Positions 36,668 through 44,764 of a stretch of 64,000 nt of DNA are shown one piece after another (within the stretch, counting starts at the first letter, position 1; every line of letters starts with the position of its first letter). The position numbers were made by a program, and so were the translations under genes. This stretch comes from Synechococcus sp. A10-1-5-1 (GTDB lineage Bacteria; Cyanobacteriota; Cyanobacteriia; PCC-6307; Cyanobiaceae). The notes beneath the pieces are model-generated. The model was not told where the DNA came from and did no database searches. It worked only from the letters and a program-made list of their open reading frames with translations. The stretch is from positions 2,232,001 to 2,296,000 of the forward strand of contig NZ_CP096032.1 of assembly GCF_023115425.1 (NCBI RefSeq), read 5' to 3'.

Positions 36668-37648
36668 ATGGGCATGATGCATCCCTGCTCGTTCATCTCT
36701 CTTCTTAAGCGCCTTCCCTGGACGGCGAGCTGCATCCTGACCCTTTCGGCGCCCGCTGTTGCCCATGGCGGTCCTGGTGGTCAGGATCTAAAGCCTGGTG
36801 AGTTCAAGGCTTCTCCAATCATCACCATCGAAGGACATGGTGGGCTTGAGAACAATGTGCAGGGACCACCGAGGCACTACGCCATCGATGGGCTCTACGG
36901 AACGGTTCTCGAGTGGGGGCTTGAGAACAAAGGCAGTTTTGCGATTGAAGCCGCCATTGGTCCTGCTTTCGTGTGGGGTGAGGCTGAACACTTCTATGGC
37001 CAAGTTCATGCCCATGGTTCCCATGAGGATGAAGGCCATGATGATGATCATGGTGAGGATGAGGCGGAATCATTTTCGTCGGCTAGCCCCTGGCGCCGGA
37101 CTGATATCAAGGGTTATCTCTCCGCCCGGTATCAACCAACTGGGAATCTTTCGTTTCAGGCAACCTGGAAGCCCTATTACATCACCCGAACTCAGACGCA
37201 GGATGGTCTCGAAGATGAGTTGGGTTTAAGGAATGAGGTCCAGGTTGGTGCTCTCTATGCCTTTGGTGATGGTGATGTCAATTTCGCTTTGGGCGATGGC
37301 CTTGAAAGCGTTGTCGACGGCGTATTTGTTTCTGCCTACAACAACACGGGCTGGGACAGTAATGGTACGTACCTCGGTAATTACACCGACGCTTGGGCAG
37401 GCTTTGGGTTTAACTATGACCAGCTCAATGTGACCCTCTCGGGAGGCCCCCGCTTCTACACCCCTGGTCGCTACGCCAACCTTCCCCAGCGCACGGACTG
37501 GGGTGGTGAGATTGAGTTTGAATACCCCATCACGGACAATGTTGTTGCTTTCGCTCACTGGGAGGCGGTCTATAGCTCCGAGGGCGGCGAAGGTTGGGGA
37601 ATTGGATTCCAGCATCACATCGGTACTGGAGTGACCCTTCGCTTTTAG
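36668..37648 (+). CDS. outer-membrane beta-barrel protein with His/Asp-rich loop
   Basis: 326 residues. Signal peptide up to APAVA-HGG. The body alternates as expected for beta strands and ends in a C-terminal Phe (TGVTLRF), a barrel assembly signature. A loop at about residues 115-136 is packed with His and acidic residues (HAHGSHEDEGHDDDHGED), a likely zinc-binding site. Placed between znuA and znuC, it is a candidate outer-membrane zinc channel or receptor. Family assignment is unsure. Confidence 0.75.
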   Translation: MGMMHPCSFISLLKRLPWTASCILTLSAPAVAHGGPGGQDLKPGEFKASPIITIEGHGGLENNVQGPPRHYAIDGLYGTVLEWGLENKGSFAIEAAIGPAFVWGEAEHFYGQVHAHGSHEDEGHDDDHGEDEAESFSSASPWRRTDIKGYLSARYQPTGNLSFQATWKPYYITRTQTQDGLEDELGLRNEVQVGALYAFGDGDVNFALGDGLESVVDGVFVSAYNNTGWDSNGTYLGNYTDAWAGFGFNYDQLNVTLSGGPRFYTPGRYANLPQRTDWGGEIEFEYPITDNVVAFAHWEAVYSSEGGEGWGIGFQHHIGTGVTLRF

Positions 37649-37688
37649 GGGATTGCGCAGAGATCCGACTAGCTTGAGTTAGAGACGC

Positions 37689-38390
37689 TTGACCGGCTTG
37701 CTTCGCGTTCAAAATCTCTGCGTCCATCGCGGTCCGCAGCTTGTCCTGGAGGATGTCTCGTTCAACATCAAGCCTGGGTCATTGACGGCCTTGGTTGGGC
37801 CGAATGGGGCTGGTAAAAGCACTCTTTTGCATGCCCTTGAGGGGCAGTTGCCGGCATCGTCTGGCGTCATGGAGTTGGCTGGCTGTCCACTGACGCCCGC
37901 CTTGGCTCGACGTCAGATCGCCCTCATGCCGCAACGGGGAGTCATTGATTGGACCTTTCCGATCACGGTCCATGAATTGGTGGCCCTTGGCCGCTTGTTG
38001 GGTCGTCGTCCGGGCTGTTGCGATGTGGATGCGGTTTTGCAGCGGGTTGGCCTTGCAGGATTAGGGACCCGTCGATTGGATGAGCTGTCAGGCGGACAGC
38101 AGCAGCGGGCGCTTCTCGCCCGAACGCTGTTGCAGCCCGCCCAGCTCTTGCTTCTGGATGAACCCTGCGCGGCAATTGACCCCCCATCACGTACAAATTT
38201 GCTGCAGGTGATGCGTCAGCTGTGTGATTCAGGGTTGACGCTGCTTGTGAGTAGTCATGACTGGGGCAGTGATTTGGATTGCTACGACCAAGTTCTCGTT
38301 TTGGATCGAGCGCTTCTTGCCCAGGGTGCCCCCGAGACTGTCAGGAGCTCATTGGGTGATTTGAGAGTGGGGCATCAGTGCTGCGGTTAG
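37689..38390 (+). CDS. znuC: zinc ABC transporter, ATP-binding protein
   Basis: 233-residue ABC ATPase: Walker A VGPNGAGKST, signature LSGGQQQRALLARTL, Walker B LLLLDEPC, and switch His (SSHDWG). The start is a TTG at 37689. It is of the metal type (MntB/ZnuC), consistent with its place after znuA. The 3' end overlaps zur by four bases, tail to tail. Confidence 0.92.
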   Translation: MTGLLRVQNLCVHRGPQLVLEDVSFNIKPGSLTALVGPNGAGKSTLLHALEGQLPASSGVMELAGCPLTPALARRQIALMPQRGVIDWTFPITVHELVALGRLLGRRPGCCDVDAVLQRVGLAGLGTRRLDELSGGQQQRALLARTLLQPAQLLLLDEPCAAIDPPSRTNLLQVMRQLCDSGLTLLVSSHDWGSDLDCYDQVLVLDRALLAQGAPETVRSSLGDLRVGHQCCG

Positions 38391-38788
38391 TCCCGTTGGC
38401 GGGACTTGCACTGTTCGCACAGCCCAAAAAACTCGAGGGTATGAAACAGCAATTCGAAGCCATGTCTGTCAGCTGTGCCGAGGTCGACATGATGAACGGG
38501 GCAGCTGTTGAGGACAGCCGTTTCACCGCAGTCCACACAGGTGATGTGATGTTCGTCCCGTCCCAGCGGCGCAAAGAGGGCTTCCCCGCTGGGCAGATGC
38601 CTGCAGCGAATCTGTCCGCGTTGCTGCAGTTGGCGCAGGTGTCTGTAAACCGTGGCCAGTCCCATCGGACTGTTGCTGGCCCGCAGACGGGCGTGCAGGT
38701 CCTGTCCCGACAGCTCTTGATCGGCATCCTCCAGGTGCTGAATGATCAGCTGCTGCCGCTCGTTAGTCCCGGCAGCCTGGGAGGGCAT
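38387..38788 (-). CDS. zur: Fur family zinc uptake regulator
   Basis: 133 residues from ATG 38788. Winged helix: NERQQLIIQHLEDADQELSG, MGLATVYRHLRQLQQRGQI. The metal domain has DEHHITCVDCGETAVL, PVHHVDLG and CEQCK, i.e. two CxxC zinc clusters, the Zur pattern. Sits on the opposite strand between znuC and znuB. Assigned as Zur from family pattern plus context. Confidence 0.9.
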   Translation of the reverse strand: MPSQAAGTNERQQLIIQHLEDADQELSGQDLHARLRASNSPMGLATVYRHLRQLQQRGQIRCRHLPSGEALFAPLGRDEHHITCVDCGETAVLNSCPVHHVDLGTADRHGFELLFHTLEFFGLCEQCKSRQRD

Positions 38789-38819
38789 GCGCTTCCACTT
38801 CGGAGGTGTTCCTGATCCT

Positions 38820-39611
38820 ATGGCTGACTCTTGGTGGCTCTTTCCCTTCACCATCGCTCTTGTGGTGGGCATGCTCTGCCCTCTGGCAGGAACAGCACTC
38901 TTGGTGCAACGACGGCTGTTTCAGGTCAACCTGATTTCCCATGCTGTGCTGCCCGGACTGGCCATTGCCCTTTTCTGGGGAATTGAACCCGGCATCGGCG
39001 GCCTGATCAGTGGGGTGTTATTTGCACTGGTGGCGGAGCGCATGACCAGTGCTTTGCCCCAGGAAGATCGCTACAGGGAAGCAGTCCTCAACTCCGTGTT
39101 GGCCGGATCGCTTGGTCTCGGTGTTCTCCTGATTCCTTTACTGGGGATCCGCGTCGATCTTGAGGCTGTCTTGTTCGGGGATCTTCTGGCCGCTGGCCCC
39201 CGTGAGCTCATCCAAAGCCTCATGGCCTTGGCTTTGATTGTGATTCTGTTGGCGGGGCGTTATCGCCAGTACGTCTATCTCGGCGTCGATCCTGTTGGAG
39301 CCCAAGCCGCAGGGCTCCAGGTCACAGCCCTGCGCTTTTTGCTGACGTTGGTTGCGGCCGCAGCGGTGGTGAGTGCCGTTAGCGCAGTGGGCATCGTCTT
39401 GGTTGTCAGCTTGATGGCAGCTCCTGCATTACTGGCTCTGCCCAAGGCCAGGAGTTTGCGGCAAGCCCTGCTTCGATCGGCCCTTTGGGGATTGGTTTTG
39501 TCTGGCGGAGGGTTTGTACTGGCGGTGCAGGAATCGATCAATCTCCCGCCGGGGCCTGTGATTGGTGTCGTATGCATGGCAACCCTGCCATTTCAGTTAT
39601 TGCGCAGGTAA
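38820..39611 (+). CDS. znuB: zinc ABC transporter, permease
   Basis: 263 residues with eight or so TM helices of the ABC-3 family (LAGTALLVQRRLFQVNLISHAVLPGLA, GVDPVGAQAAGL, VSAVGIVLVVSLMAAPALLAL). The ATG at 38820 begins MADSWWLFPF; an upstream ATG at 38787 would reach into zur. Only 31 bases separate its start from that of divergent zur, so its promoter must lie inside zur or in this spacer. Confidence 0.92.
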   Translation: MADSWWLFPFTIALVVGMLCPLAGTALLVQRRLFQVNLISHAVLPGLAIALFWGIEPGIGGLISGVLFALVAERMTSALPQEDRYREAVLNSVLAGSLGLGVLLIPLLGIRVDLEAVLFGDLLAAGPRELIQSLMALALIVILLAGRYRQYVYLGVDPVGAQAAGLQVTALRFLLTLVAAAAVVSAVSAVGIVLVVSLMAAPALLALPKARSLRQALLRSALWGLVLSGGGFVLAVQESINLPPGPVIGVVCMATLPFQLLRR

Positions 39612-40910
39612 CCAGAATGCTTGCTTGATGGGCTTATCGATAATGTTTAGCTCTAAGTCTGACGCTTGAAGTTCTGCTGCACGTCCCCACTTCTGCTTTG
39701 GATCTCTCAGGGTTAGAAGGAGGACATCCCGTGTTGAATCCAATTCAAAATGGCTCCGAGTTTCAAGCTCCCAGCCTTTGAGTTCTCGCTGGTTTTGGAT
39801 GACCCCAGAACGGCTCATTGCAATCACCCTTGGGGTCTGTGTGTTCTTGACTGGATCCCAATGGGTCAATAACAGCCAGATCCTTTCCCCGCTGCGTTCG
39901 CAGGCTGTTCCCATCACGGCATCCAGGCCAATCCAAAGCTGCTTGGGTGCTTGTCCAGGCTCTAGGAGCTCGATGGATTGACGGTAGTCCGGCCATCGAC
40001 GCACCAGCAGAGCTCGCCCTCCTGTTGGACAAAAACTGCTGAGGTCCCGACTCCCTGGGAGGAACTGCCGACGTTGAGGTCGTCCAGGAAGGTTGCTCAA
40101 AACCAGCCCATCGGCTTCTGGTGCAATCAGTGCGCCTCCTCCTGGAAGAAGCTGAGCTGTCCCTGATGCTTCAAGGTCGAGGCGTCTTCGCTGCCCATTG
40201 GCTTCCACCAACGTTGTGAAAGAGCGTGCAAAGCCAGGAGCACCCCACTGCACTAACAGATCCCCTGTGCTGTTGGTGCTGAAGTGGGTGAAGGTCAGTT
40301 GAGCGTCGAGAAGTTGCTTGAGTCCTTTGACTACAAGTTTTGGAGTCTTTGATCGATAGACGGCTTGTTGTTCTAATTCGAGGAGCCAGGTCTGTTCAGT
40401 TCGCTCGCCACTGGTGCTGAAGGCAATTCCTGAACCATTGCCGAGGGGGGTGACCGAGGAGATGGGCGCGTTCGCTCGGCTCAAGGTCCTCCAGCGTCCA
40501 TCGCGCTGAAGAATGTCCAGGCGATCCCCCTCTGGTCCGGGTGCGACCACAAGCAGCCTGGGCCTTGGATCCCACCAGAAGCGTTCTGGGGAAATGGCAA
40601 TCCCACGTTGATCCTCTCCCCGAAGGACGACTTGTAGGGGACCTGCAATGGTTTGGCCGGGCTCAAGAAGCAGACGCAAGAGGTTGCCCGCCCCAAGCCA
40701 TTGGCGCCTCATCCTGGGGCTGAGTTCGCTTGCCGACGCAACGCTGTTGCGTTGCATGGGACGGCTGAACTCAACATTGAGAGCTGCAGGTCCAGAGCTC
40801 AGGGTGCTCGAGTCCAGCTGGCGCACATGGGGAGGACGCTTCAGCAGGAGCTGCTGCTGAACGGCGGCTAGAGCAAGACCAGCTCCGAGTAACCAGCTCA
40901 GCTGCTTCAT
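39597..40910 (-). CDS. exported or anchored beta-propeller-like protein of unknown function
   Basis: 437 residues with an N-terminal signal-anchor (SWLLGAGLALAAVQQQLLL) then repeats with a blade-like rhythm, e.g. RLDILQRDGRWRTLSRA, TWLLELEQQAVYRS, SIELLEPGQAPKQLW. I read it as a TolB-like propeller but recognise no family. It is third in a coupled operon after the permease and TIGR03943 genes (four-base overlap upstream) and overlaps the end of znuB by 15 bases. Confidence 0.72.
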   Translation of the reverse strand: MKQLSWLLGAGLALAAVQQQLLLKRPPHVRQLDSSTLSSGPAALNVEFSRPMQRNSVASASELSPRMRRQWLGAGNLLRLLLEPGQTIAGPLQVVLRGEDQRGIAISPERFWWDPRPRLLVVAPGPEGDRLDILQRDGRWRTLSRANAPISSVTPLGNGSGIAFSTSGERTEQTWLLELEQQAVYRSKTPKLVVKGLKQLLDAQLTFTHFSTNSTGDLLVQWGAPGFARSFTTLVEANGQRRRLDLEASGTAQLLPGGGALIAPEADGLVLSNLPGRPQRRQFLPGSRDLSSFCPTGGRALLVRRWPDYRQSIELLEPGQAPKQLWIGLDAVMGTACERSGERIWLLLTHWDPVKNTQTPRVIAMSRSGVIQNQRELKGWELETRSHFELDSTRDVLLLTLRDPKQKWGRAAELQASDLELNIIDKPIKQAFWLPAQ

Positions 40911-41590
40911 GGCTCTAAGGGTTGCTCAGGCCTTGGAATGGATCGGATTTGCTCAGGGATCACAACGCTTTGGCTGGATCCATTGCTGGTGAACTCCATG
41001 CCCATCTGCCCGCGGATGAGGAGCCATTCGTCGCGTTTTGGTCTGTAGGTCTCAGGCCAACGAATCGGAATGCCGATCGGGGTCGCATCGGCTAAGCAGC
41101 AGCGAACAGTGAGGCGACCGAGTTGTGGCATTCCTCTGGTTGGTTCGTAAACAAAGCCGCTGATGTTGACGGGATCGCCGACATACAGCTGGGGATCCGG
41201 TTGGCTGCGCAGAAGCCTGACCCAATCCGTCAGCGTTCGCTGGGATGGGGGTAGGACAAATTCCAGTTCTGCAGGTGAGGCCAAGGCTTCACTGCGGTTT
41301 GCCGCCAGATCGCTAAAGGAGGGGTTGGGTGGGGCGATCAAAACAGCGATGGCCATGGCGCTGCTGAATATCCACGCCTGGTTGGTCTTGTGCGACTCCA
41401 GCGCCTGACCCGGCCTGAGGAGTTGCTGAATGGCCAGAGCGAGCAGGGCGAAACCGCAGAGTCCCACGAGTGGGTGGAACACTCCTCGCAACAACAGATC
41501 TAAACGTCCGCTCAGGGTGCTCAGCACCAGCACGGCCCCCCAGAGGGCCAAGGTGATTGGGCGGATCAGAGCAGCCACAGGTTGACCCAT
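40907..41590 (-). CDS. TIGR03943 family (DUF1980-like) membrane protein
   Basis: 227 residues: three TM segments in the first 95 residues (ITLALWGAVLVLSTLSG, PLVGLCGFALLALAIQQLL, IFSSAMAIAVLIAPP), then a periplasmic beta-rich domain containing VNISGFVYEP and RLTVRCCLADATPIG. This layout matches TIGR03943 proteins, found encoded beside UPF0718 permeases, as here. Function is unknown. It overlaps the upstream permease gene by 25 bases and the next gene by four. Confidence 0.85.
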   Translation of the reverse strand: MGQPVAALIRPITLALWGAVLVLSTLSGRLDLLLRGVFHPLVGLCGFALLALAIQQLLRPGQALESHKTNQAWIFSSAMAIAVLIAPPNPSFSDLAANRSEALASPAELEFVLPPSQRTLTDWVRLLRSQPDPQLYVGDPVNISGFVYEPTRGMPQLGRLTVRCCLADATPIGIPIRWPETYRPKRDEWLLIRGQMGMEFTSNGSSQSVVIPEQIRSIPRPEQPLEP

Positions 41591-42519
41591 TGCCCAATTA
41601 ACAACACAACAACACTGGCTCCGATCGCCGTGACGGCGATCGCCTTGGGTCGCATGATCACTCCAAATAGTCCCAGTAATTTCAGGTCGACAACTGGACC
41701 TAAAACCAGAAAAGCCAAGAGCGCACCGGGTGTGATTTGCGCAGCAAATCCCAGGGCTAAAAAGGCGTCAACGCTGGAGCAGACCGAAATCACAACGGCC
41801 ATCAGCATCAAGCTGAGAATGGAGAGCGTTGGCGATCCCCCCACCGCCAGCAGCCAGCTGCGAGGCAGCAGGGTTTGCACGGTGGCGGCGATCAGGCTGC
41901 CGATGATCAGCAAGACAGCCAGGTTGAGAAACTCCCGCGTGCTGTGCTCGAGCACCGTGGTCAGGCTCGGACGATTCGGTCTTGCTTGAGGGGGTTGAGT
42001 GGGTGTGCCGAGCACACCACTTTTTCTCTCGAGCAGGCTGGCCTCCGCTAAGGGTTGGCTGAGCCGGCGCTCGGCGAGCAGGCTGGATTCAAGAAGTTGT
42101 CCCTCGGGCAGTTTCTGGAGCAATCCAGAGAGGACCACCGCGACCAGCAGCGCTCCCAAGGGGCGCGCTGCGATCAACCAGGGCTGATCGGGGAATGCCG
42201 CCCAGGTGCTGGCCAACACAATCGGGTTGAGAACAGGGGCTGCAAACAAAAACCCCAGTGCCGACCCCATGGAGGCCCCCCCGGCCAGCAGTCGCCGGGC
42301 CACCGGGACATTGCCGCATTCGCAAGCAGGTAAGGCAAAGCCCAGGGCGGCTCCGCTGAGTGGAGCCAAGACGGCCTGCTTGGGCAGGCGCTGCAGCCAG
42401 CGTCCGCCTGGTGCGACCCAGCGCGCCAGGCCTGCGATGAGCACCCCGATCAAGAGAAAGGGCAGGGCTTCAATCAAGAGGCCCTGGAAGATCGCCCAAA
42501 TCGTCGCGATTCGAGCCAA
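41566..42519 (-). CDS. UPF0718/ArsP-like permease
   Basis: 317 residues, eight or more TM segments. The motif GALLLAFALPACECGNVPVARRLLAGG-like region (here ALGFALPACECGNVPVARRL) and SSVDAFLALGFA are the two conserved pore-region blocks of the DUF318/UPF0718 family, whose ArsP members export organoarsenicals. The substrate here is unknown. The start is a TTG at 42519. First gene of the operon, next to the zinc genes. Confidence 0.88.
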   Translation of the reverse strand: MARIATIWAIFQGLLIEALPFLLIGVLIAGLARWVAPGGRWLQRLPKQAVLAPLSGAALGFALPACECGNVPVARRLLAGGASMGSALGFLFAAPVLNPIVLASTWAAFPDQPWLIAARPLGALLVAVVLSGLLQKLPEGQLLESSLLAERRLSQPLAEASLLERKSGVLGTPTQPPQARPNRPSLTTVLEHSTREFLNLAVLLIIGSLIAATVQTLLPRSWLLAVGGSPTLSILSLMLMAVVISVCSSVDAFLALGFAAQITPGALLAFLVLGPVVDLKLLGLFGVIMRPKAIAVTAIGASVVVLLIGQWVNLWLL

Positions 42520-42543
42520 GGGCGAGAGCAGCGGCTGGAGTCC

Positions 42544-43002
42544 TTAGTTTTGCCCAGCCAAGGCCGCTGGGGAACCTCCAATTCCAGTCAACTCGGCGCT
42601 GGGCGTGCTGGGTTGTTGGGCGATGTCGCTGTAGAAGCTCGTGTCCAGGTTGCTCAGCAGTGCCGGTCGGTTGGTCTCGAAGTGCAGGTGGGGGCCTGTG
42701 GTCCAGATACCGGTGTTGCCGCAAAGCCCGATCAGGTCACCCCGTTTGTAGGTCCCTGGCGCCTGGGTGCTGTGCAGGTGGCTGTAGCTGGTTTCGAGGC
42801 CGTTGTTGCCCACCAGCACCACAGTGTTGCCATGGGTGTGGCTGCGGACCACCGTGGCCACACCGTCATGGGCCGCGCGCACCGGAGTGCCAACGGCGCA
42901 GGCGATGTCCAGGGCTGGATGTTCCGCGTGGGCGTCTTGGGTCACAACCCCTGGCATGGGATTGAGCAACTGCAGTGCTGGAACCAGGAGTGCAACGGGC
43001 AA
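42544..43002 (-). CDS. M23 family metallopeptidase (LytM-like)
   Basis: 152 residues. Zinc ligands in HPALDIA (HxxxD) and HLHF (TTGPHLHFE), with SYSHLHS between. Such proteins cleave or remodel peptidoglycan. The TTG at 43002 (written M) is followed by PVALLVPALQLL, only a weak signal sequence; upstream codons KIRFRFRESFFLP would give a better one but lack a standard start. This could mean an unusual start such as ATC at 43029. Confidence 0.82.
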   Translation of the reverse strand: MPVALLVPALQLLNPMPGVVTQDAHAEHPALDIACAVGTPVRAAHDGVATVVRSHTHGNTVVLVGNNGLETSYSHLHSTQAPGTYKRGDLIGLCGNTGIWTTGPHLHFETNRPALLSNLDTSFYSDIAQQPSTPSAELTGIGGSPAALAGQN

Positions 43003-43085
43003 GAAAAAGCTTTCGCGAAATCGAAAGCGGATCTTAAATTACGACCCCTGAGACTTGAATGTCGCCTATGCGACAGGATCGCGTT

Positions 43086-43529
43086 TCAATGCGGGTGTTC
43101 GTTGCAGGGCATCCAGCCAGAGCCCATGGGGTGGGCGCCGGAGCAGCCGAAGTCCTGGGCCTTCTTCAGGGCCTGCTGCTGGCTGGGGTAGATGGTCAGT
43201 TCCTTGGACGCGGGCTGATGTGCATGCTCTGGGCTTGGGCTCAGGGTCCAAAGGCCCATGGTGTTCAGCCCCGCGACGGCCACCCCCATGCCGACGAGGC
43301 AGGCATTGAGCACGCCCATGCCCACGACTCCCAGGCTCACAACGCCCATGGGAACAACACCAATGCTCACCACTCCCATGGGCACGATGCCGATGGACAC
43401 GATTCCCAGAGGCGCAATGCCAATGGCCACGCGTTTTGGTGGCTCCGAGCAGCTTGCAGGGCTGAACGCGCGGGTCTTGGTCGGACGTTCAGGACTGCTG
43501 ACCATGGGGCGCTCGAGCGGTGGCGCCAT
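43086..43529 (-). CDS. DUF3721 protein with hydrophobic pentad-like repeats
   Basis: 147 residues in three parts. Residues 1-34 are basic and Pro-rich. Residues 35-90 repeat a (V/I)G(I/V)(V/A)(P/S)(M/I/L) unit, e.g. IGIVPMGVVSIGVVPMGVV, with about ten copies. The C-terminus has YPSQQQALKKAQDFGCSGAH and GWMPC, the DUF3721 motif, whose Cys/His residues could bind metal. The repeat resembles a membrane or beta-helical filament. An ORF on the other strand here is a shadow. Confidence 0.8.
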   Translation of the reverse strand: MAPPLERPMVSSPERPTKTRAFSPASCSEPPKRVAIGIAPLGIVSIGIVPMGVVSIGVVPMGVVSLGVVGMGVLNACLVGMGVAVAGLNTMGLWTLSPSPEHAHQPASKELTIYPSQQQALKKAQDFGCSGAHPMGSGWMPCNEHPH

Positions 43530-43544
43530 CCTGCTGGGTTTTGA

Positions 43545-44021
43545 TCAGTCCTCCCGGGTTTCGTCGTTAAACCATGTGGGGACGTCCGCATAGCAGGCGG
43601 CGTTCTTTTCGTTCTCACGCGCTTCGACTTTCCAGCAGCAGCTGCGGCCGCCATCGCGGGCCTTCAACAGCGTGTTGGCCCAGTCCCAGACCAGGGCGGC
43701 ACTGGCTTCCATGCCGACGTTGTCCATCACCCGCAGATCCAGGGCCCCCTGCTCGTGGAGGCCCTGCCATTGCTCCAAGAGCGGGTCGTCGGCGTTGACC
43801 AAAAAGGTGTGGTCAAACTGCTGCCTGAGGCGTTGCTCCAGTTCGCTCAGGCTGGAGAAATCCACCACAAAGCCGTTCTCGTCCAGATCCTTGGCCTGGA
43901 ACCAAAAGCAGAAACTGCGGCTGTAACCGTGCACAAAACGGCAATGACCGCTGTGCCTCCACTGCCGGTGGCAACAGGGGTAGCCGCTAAAGGTTTTGCT
44001 GCAGGTGTAGGCGGCGGTCAT
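43545..44021 (-). CDS. QueD-like 6-carboxytetrahydropterin synthase family protein
   Basis: 158 residues with the PTPS fold marks: [17 protein letters not shown], then [28 protein letters not shown] and FDHTFLV, and a conserved Glu near [11 protein letters not shown] (WKVEAREN). The catalytic Cys aligns with GHC, but the usual HGH zinc motif reads HGY, so the third zinc ligand is a Tyr. It may be a paralogue with altered chemistry. ATG at 44021; divergent from hisIE. Confidence 0.82.
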   Translation of the reverse strand: MTAAYTCSKTFSGYPCCHRQWRHSGHCRFVHGYSRSFCFWFQAKDLDENGFVVDFSSLSELEQRLRQQFDHTFLVNADDPLLEQWQGLHEQGALDLRVMDNVGMEASAALVWDWANTLLKARDGGRSCCWKVEARENEKNAACYADVPTWFNDETRED

Positions 44022-44066
44022 CGCCAGTGGGTGCTGGATGTGGGTCTTGAGGGAGGATCGGGTGAG

Positions 44067-44762
44067 ATGGATCGGCAGCCCTTGCAGGCATCATTTCAGG
44101 CCCCAGATCCGGCCTTCATCAGCTCCCTTCGTTTTAACGAGGCAGGCTTGATCCCGGCGGTGGCGCAGGACTGGCTCGATGGGGCGGTGTTGATGGTCGC
44201 CTGGATGAACCAAGAGGCGATTGAGCGCACCCTGGTCAGCGGTGAGGTGCATTACTGGAGCCGCTCCAGGCAGGAGCTCTGGCACAAGGGGGCGACCAGC
44301 GGCCACACCCAGGCCTTGCGGGGACTCCGCTACGACTGCGACGCCGATGTGTTGCTGCTCACGATCGAGCAGAAGGGCGATGTGGCTTGCCACACCGGGG
44401 CCCGTAGTTGCTTTTACGACGACGGCCCGAGCCCGACGGGCGGTGGCACCAGCGCCGCTCCCCCGCCCGCCGATGCCTGCACGGAGTTGATGCGGGTGAT
44501 CGAAGGCCGCCGCGATCAGCCCGAGCCCGGCAGCTACACCAACAAGCTGCTCGAGGGCGGTGACAACCGGATCCTCAAAAAGATCGGCGAGGAGAGCGCC
44601 GAATTCGTGATGGCCTGCAAGGACAACAGTCCTGAGGAGATGGCGGGCGAGGCGGCCGACATCGTCTTCCACCTCCAGGTCGCATTGGCCCACCACGGCG
44701 TCAGCTGGCGCCGGGTGCAGGAGGTGCTGGCGGCGCGCCGCGGAGCACCCCGCCGCGAGTAG
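44067..44762 (+). CDS. hisIE: bifunctional HisI-HisE histidine biosynthesis protein
   Basis: 231 residues. HisI cyclohydrolase: [44 protein letters not shown] and [14 protein letters not shown] carry the zinc/Mg residues. HisE pyrophosphohydrolase: [38 protein letters not shown]. Together they do steps two and three of the pathway. ATG at 44067; the convergent efflux-adaptor gene stops two bases away. Confidence 0.95.
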   Translation: MDRQPLQASFQAPDPAFISSLRFNEAGLIPAVAQDWLDGAVLMVAWMNQEAIERTLVSGEVHYWSRSRQELWHKGATSGHTQALRGLRYDCDADVLLLTIEQKGDVACHTGARSCFYDDGPSPTGGGTSAAPPPADACTELMRVIEGRRDQPEPGSYTNKLLEGGDNRILKKIGEESAEFVMACKDNSPEEMAGEAADIVFHLQVALAHHGVSWRRVQEVLAARRGAPRRE

Positions 44763-44764
44763 GG

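Noticed and set aside
43059-43544. Plus-strand frame opposite the DUF3721 gene
   Set aside because: The minus-strand frame has the DUF3721 motif and signal of a real protein; the plus translation is His/Asn-rich repeat shadow.
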